Made by a program: the position numbers and the translations under genes | The notes under the pieces: generated by a model | The model's database searches: none | Told to the model about the DNA's origin: nothing | Seen by the model: only the letters and a program-made list of their open reading frames with translations | Part shown: positions 31,407 to 42,798 of the stretch, in pieces | Layout: the number at the start of each line of letters is the position of its first letter | How positions within the stretch are numbered: the first letter of the stretch is position 1 | DNA from: Collybiopsis luxurians FD-317 M1 | Taxonomy: Eukaryota > Basidiomycota > Agaricomycetes > Agaricales > Omphalotaceae | DNA length: 56,723 nucleotides | Reading direction: 5' to 3' | NCBI GenBank assembly: GCA_000827265.1 | Contig: KN834836.1 | Location: 181,922-238,644, forward strand

Positions 31407-34237
31407 ATGATGAACATGGCACTTGAGATGGATATAAGCAGCAGTGGCAGCGACAACAGCGATACTGGTAAGCACTTCTTATCATCTCTTTGGAGTATTT
31501 ACACAAAGCATTTACAGCAACTCCGTTCTTGAATGATGCTGATATCGCAAGGGAAGAGCTAATTGACCAACCCGAAGGATCGACCGATATTGACTCTACC
31601 GTTTCTCTCGCTTCCGAAACTCAATTCGAATCCAAAGTCGCAGAGGAGGTTCTGCCCCACGAAGAATGGAACAGCGATGCATATGTATCACCTCCTTCCA
31701 GTGCCAGTGCCAGCATCCTCAGCATGCCCGATCCACTCTCGTCGTCCAACACAACCTCGGTTCAATATGACACCATTCACGTATCCGATTACGCCAACAT
31801 CCTTGAATCCGGAAGCGGGGTATCATCTCCGTCGTTGAACAGTCAGAATGATGATAACGTTGTTGCGCCACAGAATCCGCCCGCAGTAGTGCCAGAGCAA
31901 CAGCAACGGTCTAATGAAGCCCCTCCCCCTCCTCCTGTACACGAACATAGACACGATCCAGACCATTCTGACCATGACCATGGATCCGGGTCAGATTCAG
32001 AAGTGGAATCCGAATCATCCTTCCCATCTGTCACCTCTTCGTTCTTCTTCAGTTCTCCCGCTTCTGTTGCCTCACACGGTCCCGGGGATGAATCACAAGA
32101 GGAAGATGGAGGAGAATCAGAGTCTTCTCGGGGTTTGACGAGGGGTTTAAGAGCTACGCGAGAGCTTATTATTCCTTCATTAATTCTCCCCGAAGCTATT
32201 GTCATCAATCCATCATATTATCCGCTGGAAACCCCTCATGCCTCGAAAATTGTGGAATCCCGTTCTCAGGAAGTTCACAGTCGTCCTTCCGAATTGAATG
32301 CGATACGTTTGCTTATTGTTGCGCCTTCGGATGCTCAGCGAGTTGGCGATAATGAGCCGCTCTTGTCGACCAGGATAAAGAGGGAGTTGGACGAGATTTC
32401 ACGAAGCAATACTCTTGAAGGAGGTAGCATGGTTGAGATTTGTTCGGTGATTCCGATCGGACATGACTTGGAATCGGTGCTTGCTGCGGTCACTGATTCG
32501 TTCTCTCAGAACGAGCTGTTTACTGCCGCGGTAATAGTGACGGAAATTGGAGAAGGTGAGTGTTTGATTTCGCTATCCCTCAAAAGGTATCTTGTTAATT
32601 TAAGGTTTTCCTTAGCTTTAAATGAAACCGCGGAGGTGTCATCATCTCTTGTGCCTGTCGTTCATCTTAATTTCGGCTCCTTGTCTCCAAGTGACAGTCT
32701 ATGCTCCCAACCTCTACCCTCTGCCGCGTTCATCGTTACAAACGTGCAGGAACTTCATGCTCTGTTAATACAAGGACCTGAGATATCTCAGCAACTGCGC
32801 ACGGAAGCTGTAGAGAAATTTATGAAGTGGTCATCGCATCGGAGGGATGGCGAAGGAAGCACCCAACTGAAAGCTATCCAATCTATCGTCGATCGCCGCA
32901 CTGCTCGTTCATCTCGACGTGGACACGGCCGTCTCGGACCCGGAATTGATTCTCATACCTCGCTTGGGCATGTTAAGGATGACACGATAATAGGATCGAG
33001 CGGTCCTATGCGACATAACCAGCAGCGAGTGGACGAGCCGTTATCGTCCAGTAAGGCTACATTTGATTCGGAGGGAAGTTGGAGGCAGTTCAAGGCGCAG
33101 TGGGAGGAGAGTTGGGAGGATGTGTATTCGTCGTCGCATGGGAATTTACAAGGAAATGAAGGACATGACCCTTTGTCAAAGGAAGTTGCGGTAAAGTTGA
33201 GGCAATTTGGGGCTACTGCAGCTCCACCACCGACGGATACCTCCGAGGAGGAAGATTTATTGCGCACGACTCGAATTCCGCATGCGGGTCCTTCGACTTT
33301 GGCGTCAGGTGCAGGGACACTGAAAGCGCGCAAACAGGGTCGACTGAAGAAGGCGTCTCTCCCTCGAAGGTCGTCTTCGTCGTCTTCGTCACCATTGCCC
33401 GCTACCTCTCCGTCGTTACCGGCGACATCGTCGCTTCCATCGACAATGCCTTCCTCCCTCTCCCTCTCCGAATCTCTTTTCGTGTCAGCGGATGAGCTTC
33501 CCGAAACTCCCTTCCTCCCACCCGTACCCCTCGTCGTGGCATTCCCTTTTCCTTCCTCTTCGAATGCATCTTCACCATACCCTCCTTCCTCCTCCCGCGA
33601 TGCCTCACGCTCTCGAACTCGAACACGTCCTCACTCTCGCGGGCTAAATCAAGCAGGAGGAGGCGGAGGAAAGGGATCATCGAGATCGCCTTATCGGAAT
33701 TTGTACGATAGATATTCATATTCGTCGCCCTCGGCATCATCAACGACGATGCCTTTCATACTGGATCTTCATGCAGGCCGATTCGATCCGTTGCATCTTC
33801 CTTCGTTTATTGCATTGTCGTTTTCGCTTTTGGCACCGCTGAGGGCTCATATCTGGTCGGCTGCGAGAACATTGGTGGCAAGGCCGTTCCAGGGGGTGAG
33901 GAGGATAGAAAGGGGAAGGATGAGTCCGAATAGGGATATGGAGGAGGATAGGGAGAGGGAGGAGAGGCGGGCTCAGGTTGACGAGGAGGATGATAAGCTT
34001 GCGAATAGCTTTGATTCTGTTGTCAGCGGTGGCGTGTGTGTCACAAGCGGCGATGGTGGCAGTCTGGTTCTCAGTGATCATGACGGTGATGTTAGTCTCG
34101 ACCAGCTTGATCCTGGGTCAGAGCCTTCTTCCTCTGCTTACGTACTTCGACTTCGGAAAGCAGTCTGGCCAACGGGAGTGATGCTCGTAGGGGGGTTCTT
34201 GTTGGGTTTTGCGGTTGGGTATTTCAGTGGGATTTGA
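31407..34237 (+). CDS. Gene X: large acidic/Ser-rich protein with a C-terminal membrane anchor (906 aa)
   Basis: Exons 31407-31467, 31518-32555 and 32616-34237, with introns of 50 and 60 bp; both keep frame and both would also read through, so the splice calls rest on consensus sites. Residues 1-250 are acidic, Ser/Pro-rich and carry a His/Asp run (EHRHDPDHSDHDHGSGSDSE). A folded segment with conserved-looking strands and helices follows at about 270-430 (IRLLIVAPSDAQRV, SAAFIVTNVQELHALLIQG). Next comes a low-complexity Ser/Pro tract. A single hydrophobic helix closes the protein (GVMLVGGFLLGFAVGYFSG), so it is probably tail-anchored, facing the cytosol. No known domain is recognised. Its exon 2 start has been copied to 9250 and 28700. 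Confidence 0.75.
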
Positions 34238-34659
34238 TGATCAAGCCGAGGTGTAGTGCTTTTGCTTCGCGTTTCGCCTAGACGGTTATTGGTTATTCGC
34301 TGTTTTGGTTTGACGATCTGACGAAAGCTTCTTGTTTATCTTCGTACTGCATCTAACACTCTGTGTCAGGTGTAGGAGCTGGAAAGTCAGGTTGGATGCC
34401 CTCTTCTCTCTGCTTTCTTTTCTTTGGCTCCATCTTGCTTTTATAATGGTTTGGATCCTCGATTTTCATGCTACGATCTTTTGTGTTTCTTCCATTTTCT
34501 ACATGTCCTGAGATGAAATTTGTATTTGTATTGTGTAGTATTTTTTTAGTGTGCACATACTTACGTTGTGAATACAACTATAGTTGTTGATTTTGATTTT
34601 GTGATACTCTTCCTTATGCAGCATGGTCAAATTATTATTTTTACAGTGTTTATGCTAGC
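34238..34659. other. 3' flank of gene X
   Basis: Non-coding; no gene recognised. Confidence 0.5.
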
Positions 34660-34689
34660 CACATCGTGGTAGCTCGTAACAGGCCGCCA

Positions 34690-35511
34690 GTGAAAGCAAA
34701 ATTCATGGATGTGGGAGAACGAGAAATAGAGGTCAGTTCGCAAGAGAAGTCTTTGGACTTCGAGTTTCAGCATCAATGGCATACAGGAACTATTCAAAAA
34801 GACTACTGAAAGAGTCACTCTTGATACACGATTCTCAGTAAAATCGAAAGGCATGGCCATCGTCACTTTTCAACGACCCGGCGACGCTGTGACAGCATGA
34901 TGGCAAATACGTCGATGGACGTGAGTGTTCTTGGCATCTACCCCGTCCATTACTTACTTTTGATCCAGGTGATCCAGGTCGTCCAATACGCATCGAACTG
35001 GTCTCAGATGCTGTATCCATACCCACAGGTCCCGCCTAATCTATATCTACCCCCCTGCCCCGCCGTCATTATTCGACCGAATAAGTAAGAAGAATTTACT
35101 GTCCGTTCCCACTTCTACATCATCGTATGTCGAGTTCGAATTCGTCCTCCCCGTGCCGTTTTTCACGATGATTAAATGTATCCGCTGTCCATCCCATTCC
35201 CATTCCTATTACCATTATCCTTCCCGTATTCTATCTCTTCCCATTTAGATCATCCACATCTACGTGCATAAACCACAACCTCCCTCGACAAGCCGCAGCG
35301 GCCGCATCACTCGTAGTCAGAGCTGCACTGTTAACACCAGCGGCACATCAAACAAAACGTCGAATGAAGAAGGGACTGAAACGGCTTAAAAAACAGACTG
35401 TCCAGTTCCCAAGTTTCGGCGCTGGAAGTCGAAAATGCCAGCAAGGCGCGCGAGGAGTTGGATCAGGAGATGGCGGATTATCGAGCGGCTGCGTCAGATG
35501 AGTTATAAGAT
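34690..35511 (+). pseudogene. Dead inverted copy of the Yra1/ALYREF-like gene
   Basis: It follows 13130-12264 (reversed) closely, including both sides of all three introns, so it is a DNA-level copy. Lesions visible by eye: the promoter and most of exon 1 are missing; an internal deletion of exon 1 removes the QLPLD region; an 8-base deletion near 34808; and an 11-base deletion near 34899 removing the AKNK part of the RRM. There is also a 9-bp tandem duplication (GATCCAGGT) at the intron 2 acceptor and a lost stretch in the last exon. The terminal EELDQEMADYRA and stop remain at about 35511. Confidence 0.85.
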
Positions 35512-35850
35512 TTGCATGCTTTTTTTCGGTCATATCTGTCGGATATAGCACTGATGCGTAGCTGGCAGCTCTTTCACCGGCTTGTGGATATATATCGAGT
35601 GCATCGTGGGCGCTGCGGACATGTCATGTTTATTATCGTTGTGCTTTGATATTATTATTAGGGAGCTTTCTTTTTCTCTTCCTCATCGCGAAAGAATTGT
35701 GCCACTCGTTAAATCGTTGTATCATATGGTTTAAATTCTTTTAGGTTAATCGGAATACCAAATACTTGTGTTCATCACATTCGATGAGTGTCATTACACT
35801 GACAAGCAACCTCAGGATAAAGGAAGAACAAAAACATGACACCCGACAGC
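35512..35850. repeat. 3' flank duplicated from the Yra1-like gene
   Basis: Nearly identical, inverted, to 11930-12263 (for example CACAAGCCAGTGAAAGAGC there, and its complement here). It marks the duplication as fairly recent. Confidence 0.7.
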
Positions 35851-35922
35851 GGCGAATATAAATCCATATCTCCAAACTAAACTTCAGCCCCCCCGTTCGT
35901 CTCGACATTCACTCACACTTAC

Positions 35923-36157
35923 CTTTTGAACAGGGTAACATTATCCTTCCCATGCCCACCAGGTTTCTTCTTACCGACCCCCCTACCAACGCCACAGAAG
36001 CACTCTTCATCCCTCTACTCCCCAGTTCCACGAATGACCCGACCTCCTTCTCCTCGTCCTCAAAACCAGCCTCCTTGGGCATCTGTTCCAGCAAGCTAGG
36101 CATATTCGAATACCCATTCGGACCGGACCCGCTCGCGCCTGGCAGTTGCAACGACAT
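35923..36157 (-). CDS. Gene Z: small acidic protein, first exon (78+ codons)
   Basis: ATG 36157 starts MSLQLPGASGSGPNGYSN, followed by MPSLLEQMPKEAGFEDEEKE and a basic end. A good donor (AAAAG|GTAAGTGTGAG) lies at 35922, after which the frame soon stops, so at least one more exon is expected in 35600-35900; I could not identify it. A degenerate copy faces the working Yra1 gene at 11735. The function is unknown. Here the N-terminus is intact, whereas the 11.7-kb copy has lost it, so this is probably the working member, if either is. Confidence 0.45.
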
Positions 36158-36472
36158 TCCGAGACCAACGAAGTCTCAGGATTCTCGGCGTGCGATGGAT
36201 TTGGATAACCGGGAGGAGACGGAAGAGATTGAGGTAGCGGAAGAAGCGATCATTAGAAATCTCGAGGACGAGGTCGGACCCGAGTGGAGGCCTTGAAAAA
36301 AAAAAAAAAGGAAATTCAGACCCTGTAGATAAAGGAGATTATTAACCTGGAGGATGAGCACCTTGATTTACCAACGATGGCGGCTAATAGTAGTCGTGCC
36401 CTGTGCACCTGCCGCTGACTCAGACGCCGCCGCCCTGTGGGCCCTCACGTTACCGTTTATGTTCATTCATTC

Positions 36473-38536
36473 ATGAATCATAGTGTCAGTGAACAACTGT
36501 TGAGTGGTTTTTTCTATCGCCACCACCATCAACTAGGAGAAAGGGGTATTATTCACGCTTTTCCTTTCGATTCGACGACAAGAGTACGACATCTGGCCGA
36601 CTATGTGCTAGAATACGCTGGCCTGTGGTTTAAGCCTGCGGAAAAGTTCGAAGAGCTCAAATATCCGAAAAAGGCTCCCCTTCACATAGGTTTTTTTAAG
36701 GCAAGTAGTTCAATATCCGCTCAAGTATCAGTGCTGATCGCGCACTGCAGGTTGATCTACCTATCAAACCAATAGAAACCATTCAGAACCGCGTACAACA
36801 TTGGCTGGAACAGAACTGCGAGCAAGACCAATTACGAAGTCGCCAAGAAATTTCGAAACTTTGGACTGACAACGTTGATCCGGATTCGCGTATACAATTT
36901 ATTGTGCTTACCCTCGACGATCTTCACTGTTAGTCACACAGATTTTTAGTTCTTTCGTGCAGTCTGACGATTTGATTAAATGTTTCTCAAATCAGCGCTC
37001 TCCCTGACCCGAAACTAGAACCTCGAATTGTTGGTCATAACGGTGCGATCCTTACCTTTATACGGGACTTCAGCTGATTTATTATCGTGTTTCAGCTCGG
37101 CTCAAGAACATGGCAAATATCTCACAACTTCCAAGCCCATCGCAGTCAGCTATCGACCCCAAATCCTGTCACAATGTAGCCGGCGGTGTTTACGACGGAC
37201 GGCCTGCTGGCTTCCATGGTCTCCCTAATGCTTTGTTCGATAGTCGACTCGCCAAACTTGAGGAGGCCATGTCTAACCTTGATACCATCGAAGTCGACAA
37301 GGTATATATAGAATTTGCACTCAAGCTTATTTCGGCTTCGATTGCTTTCTATCGTCAGGACAATCACCGAGAACGAAGGTTGTGTGAAATTATTTTTGAC
37401 AATTTGTTTCCCAATGGCGAATGGCTAAAGGAAATTAAGCATGGCAAGCCCGAAGCATTCTGGCTGTTATCTTTGATTTTCGAATTGAAGAATGAACGGG
37501 GTGTCGGAGGTGATGCTAGAATGCAGTGTATTCTCGATTATTTGAAACTCTTGAATGATCCCAATCAGGTCTGTTGTTGCGGAACGTTAGTTGCGAATAC
37601 TGATGTAGATGGATCTAGGCACGCTCTTTTCGAGAAACTTCTTGTTGCCCATCCATTCTGTTTGGTCTGGCTGGAACCCAGCTCGATATTTCGACAGTTA
37701 TATACACTGATGCGCCTTACGTCGACGACGTTTTTTCGATGAATCTCCGGACTGCGTTTGACATGGAAGGTCAGGTATTACGCCTTGCTCGAGCTTTAAA
37801 AGTTGTGCAGGAGACATTTCAGCAGCTTCAAACTTACTACCACAATCTTCCAACTCAGCAAAAACATGGCTTCTCTTCGCATCTTCCTTCCCCTTCTCCT
37901 ACTGAAGATGTATCCGTATCCCAAGTTGCTGGACTTGCCTTCTTGTACAAACTATGTCAAATTACTGGAGGCCGGGCCAATTTCACGCCGAGCGAATGTA
38001 ATCGTAACAATGGCCATGCAATCTATGTGGCCATTGGCACTCGAGCAAATTCTGTGATTCCCGAAGGGCAAGAAGTAGTCGTTAAACTCTCAAGACGGTA
38101 CAATGTGAATGCGCATCGGCTATCGTCGGAAGTCAATCTTGCCCCAAAGCTTTACTACAGTTGTCAAGTGCGAGGTGGTTATACCATGTGCATTATGGAG
38201 TACGTGAAGGGAGAGACGGCATTTACCGCACTAGCATTTCAGCCCGACGAACTGCTACCACGATCGGTCTATCAAGATATCAAGAAAGTAATTGATATTT
38301 TACATAAAGCTAATTTGGTTTTTGGTGATCTCCGTCTTCCCAATATTATTCTCTGGGAATCGGGAGCTATGTTAGTGGACTTTGATTGGTGCGGTAGGGA
38401 TGGCGTAGCGAGGTATCCTGTCGATCTCAATGTGTATGCTCAAGGAGAATGGGCTGAAGGAATGGAACGGTATGGACTGATGAAGATGGAGCACGACGTT
38501 GAAATGCTTCAGAAGTTGGAAGCAATCTGTAAATAG
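36473..38536 (+). CDS. Crinkler (CRN)-type N-domain fused to an atypical protein kinase (about 598 aa)
   Basis: Exons 36473-36700, 36751-36928, 37096-37568 and 37619-38536. Intron 1 is GC-AG (GCAAGT...CTGCAG); intron 2 is 167 bp; intron 3 (GTCTGT...ATCTAG) joins frames to give SCCPSILFGLAG. The N-terminal about 135 residues match the ubiquitin-like CRN pattern (FFKVDLPI, then RIQFIVLTLDD). The C-terminal half is a divergent kinase: VVVKLS with Lys about 449, EYVKGE, catalytic GDLRLPN about 529 and DFDWCG in place of DFG about 547. CRN-kinase fusions are known as effectors in oomycetes and occur as gene families in fungi. Start is the first in-frame ATG; an upstream exon is possible. A segment inside intron 2 (ALPDPKLEPR) could be an extra exon only with a frame change. 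Confidence 0.7.
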
Positions 38537-39900
38537 GTTTTCAAAGAGATTGTTTATTTTTCTACCACATACTATGTATAATGAAAACTGCCTCACACCC
38601 TTGGACTACTTGCTCAATTTGAGTATAACACCCGACTCGCCCATCCGTACTCGCTCCAGCCCTTCTTTGACTACTACTGCCATCATCTCTTGTCACGCCT
38701 ATTTTACTCCCCTTTCAATGTCTGAGATTCAATTTGGCGAGCTCGAACAAATTCGAACATTCGTGTAACGCTAGAGCGACGAAAGTCACAGTAACGCCAT
38801 ACGAGAGATGGGGACTAGGTAGGTGCTCAGGAATGACTGTTGTAAGTGGGCAAACTGAGCTTATATACCTACCCTGTGTCCACAAGCAGTAAGTGCGAGA
38901 TAACACGAATGATAACACGAATGATAAGATATGCTAGATTAGATAATTCCAACAGAGTAACAATCATGACGAAGTCACGATTCCGTTACAATTCAACATT
39001 CTACTCTTTGCGACGCGGCCAGTGTGCTTGAGGGTTTCAGGTGGGAGGTCTGATATTGACACTATCGAGCTCGTCCCATATTCTCATTGTAGGCATTGGA
39101 GTGAGCTGTGCTTCCTTTTCAGTCATCCTACATTGTATCTGGATATTGCGGTTATGAAGTGAATTCAGCTTCGAATTCTTGCGACGCCTGCAGTCCCAGC
39201 TTTCCTGGTAATCGCACCTATGCCAATGCTCTCCTTATACCACCTTCGTTATTTCCTAATTGGCGATGCATCAAGTCGTGCTTTCTTCCCAGTCATCCGC
39301 AAGCTCACACATTTTTGGTCATTGCCATGAACCCCTGAACCTCCATCTCCAGTCCCCGTTTCCTGTTTTCAGTCAGAGTGCTCCATAGAATCTGGCCTCG
39401 CCAATTTGGAACGCCGGAGATCTTTAGGCAGGATAGTGGGTACAAAGGCGGTCGCAGACGTGCGATATGAGCAAATAAGGTACTTGACGTAGTCAATGTT
39501 TACACGGCACGCAAGCTGCAGATACCAAACTCTCAGTCATTTTGAAGGGTATCGAATTTTTCTTACTCGTCGCCGGTATATACTGATGAACTGTATTTGC
39601 ATTAGGTTCAAGAATCTCAACGCTTGGACTGATAGCTGTTCGGCTAAAGTCTAGAGCTCAGTGGTTCTGCGCATGCTCGTTAGACTTTTTGTTCCCTTTT
39701 CGCACCCTATCGGCGGTATGTTTTTTGATCATCTCTTCTAATTTACTGCTAGTGTCTGGAGAGACGTCGACCGTCCCTGCGATTTTTCTACCGGTTCTTT
39801 CTGGTACCAAGGTCACCAGTACAATTATGAGGTATATTTTACGGAGGGGCTGTTATTCTAATTGGATCATAGCCGAGGTATGTACCCATTGGGATTTGTC
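38537..39900. other. Intergenic region, no gene recognised
   Basis: Several short ORFs without motifs. Nothing supported. Confidence 0.4.
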
Positions 39901-39919
39901 GGCTTCTCCGCTTTACTGT

Positions 39920-40420
39920 AAGTATGATGGTAGAAGCGGGCACTCATGAATGTCCAATTTTTCTTTCCAATTTTGAAATAGGAATCTTACGCGTGATAAA
40001 CCAAGGAACCAGCAGTACGCTAGGAAGCAGTCGAGTACCTTTTAATTACTACAGTAGGGAAGGGATACGCCGCAAGGCATTGCTGAAAAGCCATTCCCAG
40101 GGTAATTTATTTAATAATTTGATATTGCAGCGATTAGGGGAAATGAGGCTTTGTTCGAATCCTTGCCCCGATGTCAATGGTCACTATCTATTCCCCTCTT
40201 ACGGATTTCAGCAAGACACCAGGAACGCAGTGAGCACCTTGTAGAAATTGAGGGAGCCACCGCACAAGGGATTGTCAAAAGCCACAGCTCTTCATGTCAT
40301 TTGCAATAGGCTGCTATTCACTGCCAGCAACTGAGAAGGAACGAGGCATCGTCCAAATCCTTGCCCCAATGTCACTGTCTATTCACCTCCTCCAGATGTT
40401 CTTTGCGCGTATGAGAACAA
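39920..40420 (+). repeat. Two orphan, decayed promoter modules of the two-exon family
   Basis: Two tandem stretches resemble the 5' flank of copies B and E (2490-2750, 29220-29460). Each has a GGCATTG..AAAAGCCA segment, then GAATCCTTGCCCCGATGTCA (first) or AAATCCTTGCCCCAATGTCA (second) and CTATTC(A/C)CCTC. No TATA box, exon 1 or exon 2 follows. They are leftovers of the family far from the intact copies. Confidence 0.6.
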
Positions 40421-40461
40421 AACGCAATCGTTAGAGATAATTTAGATTCAGTACTCATAGT

Positions 40462-41373
40462 TTAAATAATGTTTATAACAGATGGCCAAACACTGCAAAC
40501 AGAAGACGTTACGTTCAAACCCGCAAGCCGACACCAAGAATGAAACTCACTTCAGCATTCCAACCATAACGCTAATCGCGGCCCACAGGAATGGCACCCA
40601 GGTACTCATATAAAATTTCCCGGCCCTGTATAACCCCGTCAAGACGTATCCAACAATCGCAGACGAGATCACAGCGCCAATGAGCGATAAAAGAAGGAAC
40701 GAGAGTAGAACCAACAGAGCGAATGTCACTCGCGAACGACGCTCGTTCTTGAGCTTCCTTTTCTTGTTCCGCTGTCTGGGGTTCCGTGAGATCCGAGTAG
40801 TAGGAGAGGGAGGGTAGAGAAGGCCGGCTGGAGTGGATGGCGAAAGGAGGATGGGGTGGGAAGCCGATGTTGGGCTTCGAAAGTGAGGAGATGAAGGTAG
40901 GCTTGTAATGTCTGAGCGCAGGGTCTCGTATCCGTTGGGAAGAGTGCGAGAAGGCCTAGGAGTCATAAGTATACCTTCTTCCCGCTCGTCGCCGTAGTCA
41001 TCCTCTGTTTCATCATGCTGATGAGAAGCCCTGAGGCCATTCTTCCGTCCATTCGTCTTTGCAGGAGGGAAGCTGAGATTGAAGAAGGCATATAACCCAA
41101 AAATTACGAAAACGGGTATGTAAAAGACCAGAGTCCAGTAGAGCGTAAACCGGAAGACGTCTGAAACGGTTGTTATTTGAAGAGTTCCAAACTGTGTCAA
41201 ACCTCGAAGGAATACTAACCTCCCGAATCTACAAGGTAAAATCCATTTGGTGAAATAGGATTGTGGTGTTGAATGCTGAACAGCTCTGACCGAGGATTAT
41301 ACAAAGATGGCCAAGAAGGGTTTGTTACCACAGAGCCAGGATTTGCATCGATATTTGGAGAATTTCTATCCAT
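40462..41373 (-). CDS. TMEM170-like multi-pass membrane protein (264 aa)
   Basis: Three exons on the minus strand: 41373-41220, 41160-40551 and 40492-40462, with introns of 59 and 58 bp. A stop overlaps the second donor (AAGTGAG); splicing there adds a last exon ending NVWPSVINII, which fits the usual TMEM170 tail better than stopping. Hydrophobic segments: FRFTLYWTLVFYIPVFVIFG at about 53-72, a second at about 190-215, and a third ending VPFLWAAISVMVGML. The family signature SSAIVGYVLTGLYRAGKFYM is present. A low-complexity Ser/Pro loop of about 100 residues between helix 1 and the rest is a fungal feature. TMEM170 proteins shape ER and nuclear envelope membranes in animals. Confidence 0.8.
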
Positions 41374-41860
41374 CTTCAGGAGAGAGTTCGGGATACGAGT
41401 CCCTGAACATATGTGGCGGCGTTATAAGACTAGAACATGGTGGTTGCGGTCAAAGCAGTTAAGCGCTGGACCCGACAGTTGGCGGGCCGCTATTCAGCCG
41501 ACGTGGACGCGATGGATTACAATACCTTCAATCACCCAGCTTCACTGTTAATCAGTTTCGCGTGAAACGGTAGCTTTCATTTCACTATTACGCGGTCAAA
41601 GTAAAATCCGGACGAGGCTAGTACTGAAGTTTTCCATCTGTCCCTCATTCTTACTCTACAAATGAGGTCCAGCGACTCGAAAATCGCAGGTTGTCCTTTC
41701 TTTTAACTTTCAAATTGGCCGCAGAACTTCTTTGCTGCGTTTTCATCTTTGATTGTAACAGATACTTCAATCATAACCTGTCGTATTTCAGGAATCCATG
41801 TAGTCTTTTAACAAAAGGACCCGTGTTCTGCGGTTCAGACCCTTTACAAAAAGACCTGTG
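41374..41860. other. Intergenic, promoter side of the TMEM170-like gene
   Basis: No gene recognised. The composition changes from about 41800 where the TCTGTT-type repeats begin. Confidence 0.4.
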
Positions 41861-42240
41861 AAGCACCGGGAAAGGGCTGCATTCTGGTTTCTTTTCAAAT
41901 GGACATTAACCAAATAATTGCGCTCCTTTGCAAAATGAGATTGGTTTTCACAGAGTTCTGTTCAAAAGGACAGATATTTTCTGAATAGGCACGATTTTCT
42001 GTTTAAACCCCCTTCCTACATTCTTTTCAAATTTGCTCAATTCTATTAAAACATCTTTCATTGTGCAATAATACATGCAATTCTGTTAAAATATGTCCAA
42101 GAAAAACACGCTCAGCTCCGTTAAAAGCACTCAATCTATTCACTAGCTTAATATGAAATATGTTCGTTTCTGTTAAACAACACTCGATAAAAGTACTGCT
42201 GTTCTAAAAACACCTTGGATTCTGTTCAAATGCCATTGGC
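41860..42240. repeat. Dispersed TTCTGTTAAAA-type repeats (left block)
   Basis: The motif (T/C)TCTGTT(A/C)AAA recurs many times here with spacing of about 30-60 bp (for example at 41955, 42071, 42118, 42171 and 42216). The pattern resembles subterminal repeats of a large DNA transposon. Confidence 0.5.
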
Positions 42241-42269
42241 TGCTGGAGAGTTTAGCTTTTGGCATTGGT

Positions 42270-42278
42270 TATAAAAGG
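42270..42278 (+). promoter_or_regulatory. TATA box of the candidate 100-aa gene
   Basis: TATAAAAGG, about 94 bp before ATG 42372, is followed by a pyrimidine-rich leader. Confidence 0.5.
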
Positions 42279-42371
42279 ACCTCACCATGAAAGATACACT
42301 TCTTTTCGCTCGTATTTCCCTCTTCCACCCCCTACCTCGCCTCCTGCTCCACTTCCCGACAAGCGCCCATA

Positions 42372-42798
42372 ATGCCGAATATTGAGCCGCTCAGCCTCAT
42401 CAATAGTGAGCGCCAATTTTCTCCTTCACCCCATTTGCTCCACTATCCAGACATCAACCTCGGTTTGCTCCATTCTGTGCGTACAGACCATCACCCACGT
42501 CCGGAAGATTACAACCTCATTCAAGATGCCAAGCAGTGCCGATTTCTAGTAAGCCATCTCAGTGGATGCCTACACCTCATTTATTCTTAGCCCAACTCAT
42601 GCTAGCTCTTTCGATCAAAACCGCTCTCTCTTTTGATGCCCTTGCCTGTGCCACCGCAGTCGAAATCAATTCTTAAAGTATGTCTTCCTCATATGAGTAC
42701 CTTTTCGAGTGCTGATTATCTCACATTCTAACGGCGTTCACAAGCCTGCTCAATACCATTTTATATCATATGTACCACTCCCGGGCGCAGCATCTTGA
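42372..42798 (+). CDS. Candidate small three-exon gene (100 aa)
   Basis: Exons 42372-42548, 42606-42677 and 42745-42798 are joined by introns of 57 and 67 bp with GTAAGC and GTATGT donors, and all joins are in phase. The protein begins MPNIEPLSLINSERQF and ends AQYHFISYVPLPGAAS. The YHFISYVPL piece is reminiscent of the His-box of ubiquitin C-terminal hydrolases, but nothing else of that family is seen. It could be the remnant of a longer gene broken by the stop at 42796. A canonical TATA box and leader precede it. Confidence 0.35.

Noticed and set aside
35952..36296. Plus-strand ORF with an acidic end (EETEEIEVAEEAI)
   Set aside because: It is antisense to gene Z, whose coding reading is also supported by its homologue at 11.7 kb; the acidic run alone is weak evidence.
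36902..37095. Apparent frameshift in the Crinkler-kinase gene (segment ALPDPKLEPR out of frame)
   Set aside because: Skipping the segment with one 167-bp GT-AG intron gives a full open frame and consistent phases, so a lesion is not required, though an unseen exon cannot be excluded.
37569..37745. Apparent stop and frame break between the two halves of the kinase (TTFFR stop, then MNLRTAF)
   Set aside because: A 50-bp intron 37569-37618 (GTCTGT...ATCTAG) joins the frames and restores a conserved SCCPS-type block.
39689..39949. ORF with a signal-peptide-like start
   Set aside because: It begins at TTG, not ATG, and leads into the promoter relics.
40547..40549. Stop codon ending the TMEM170-like ORF
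   Set aside because: The stop overlaps a GTGAGT donor, and a 31-nt last exon continues with a family-like tail, so the stop is probably intronic.
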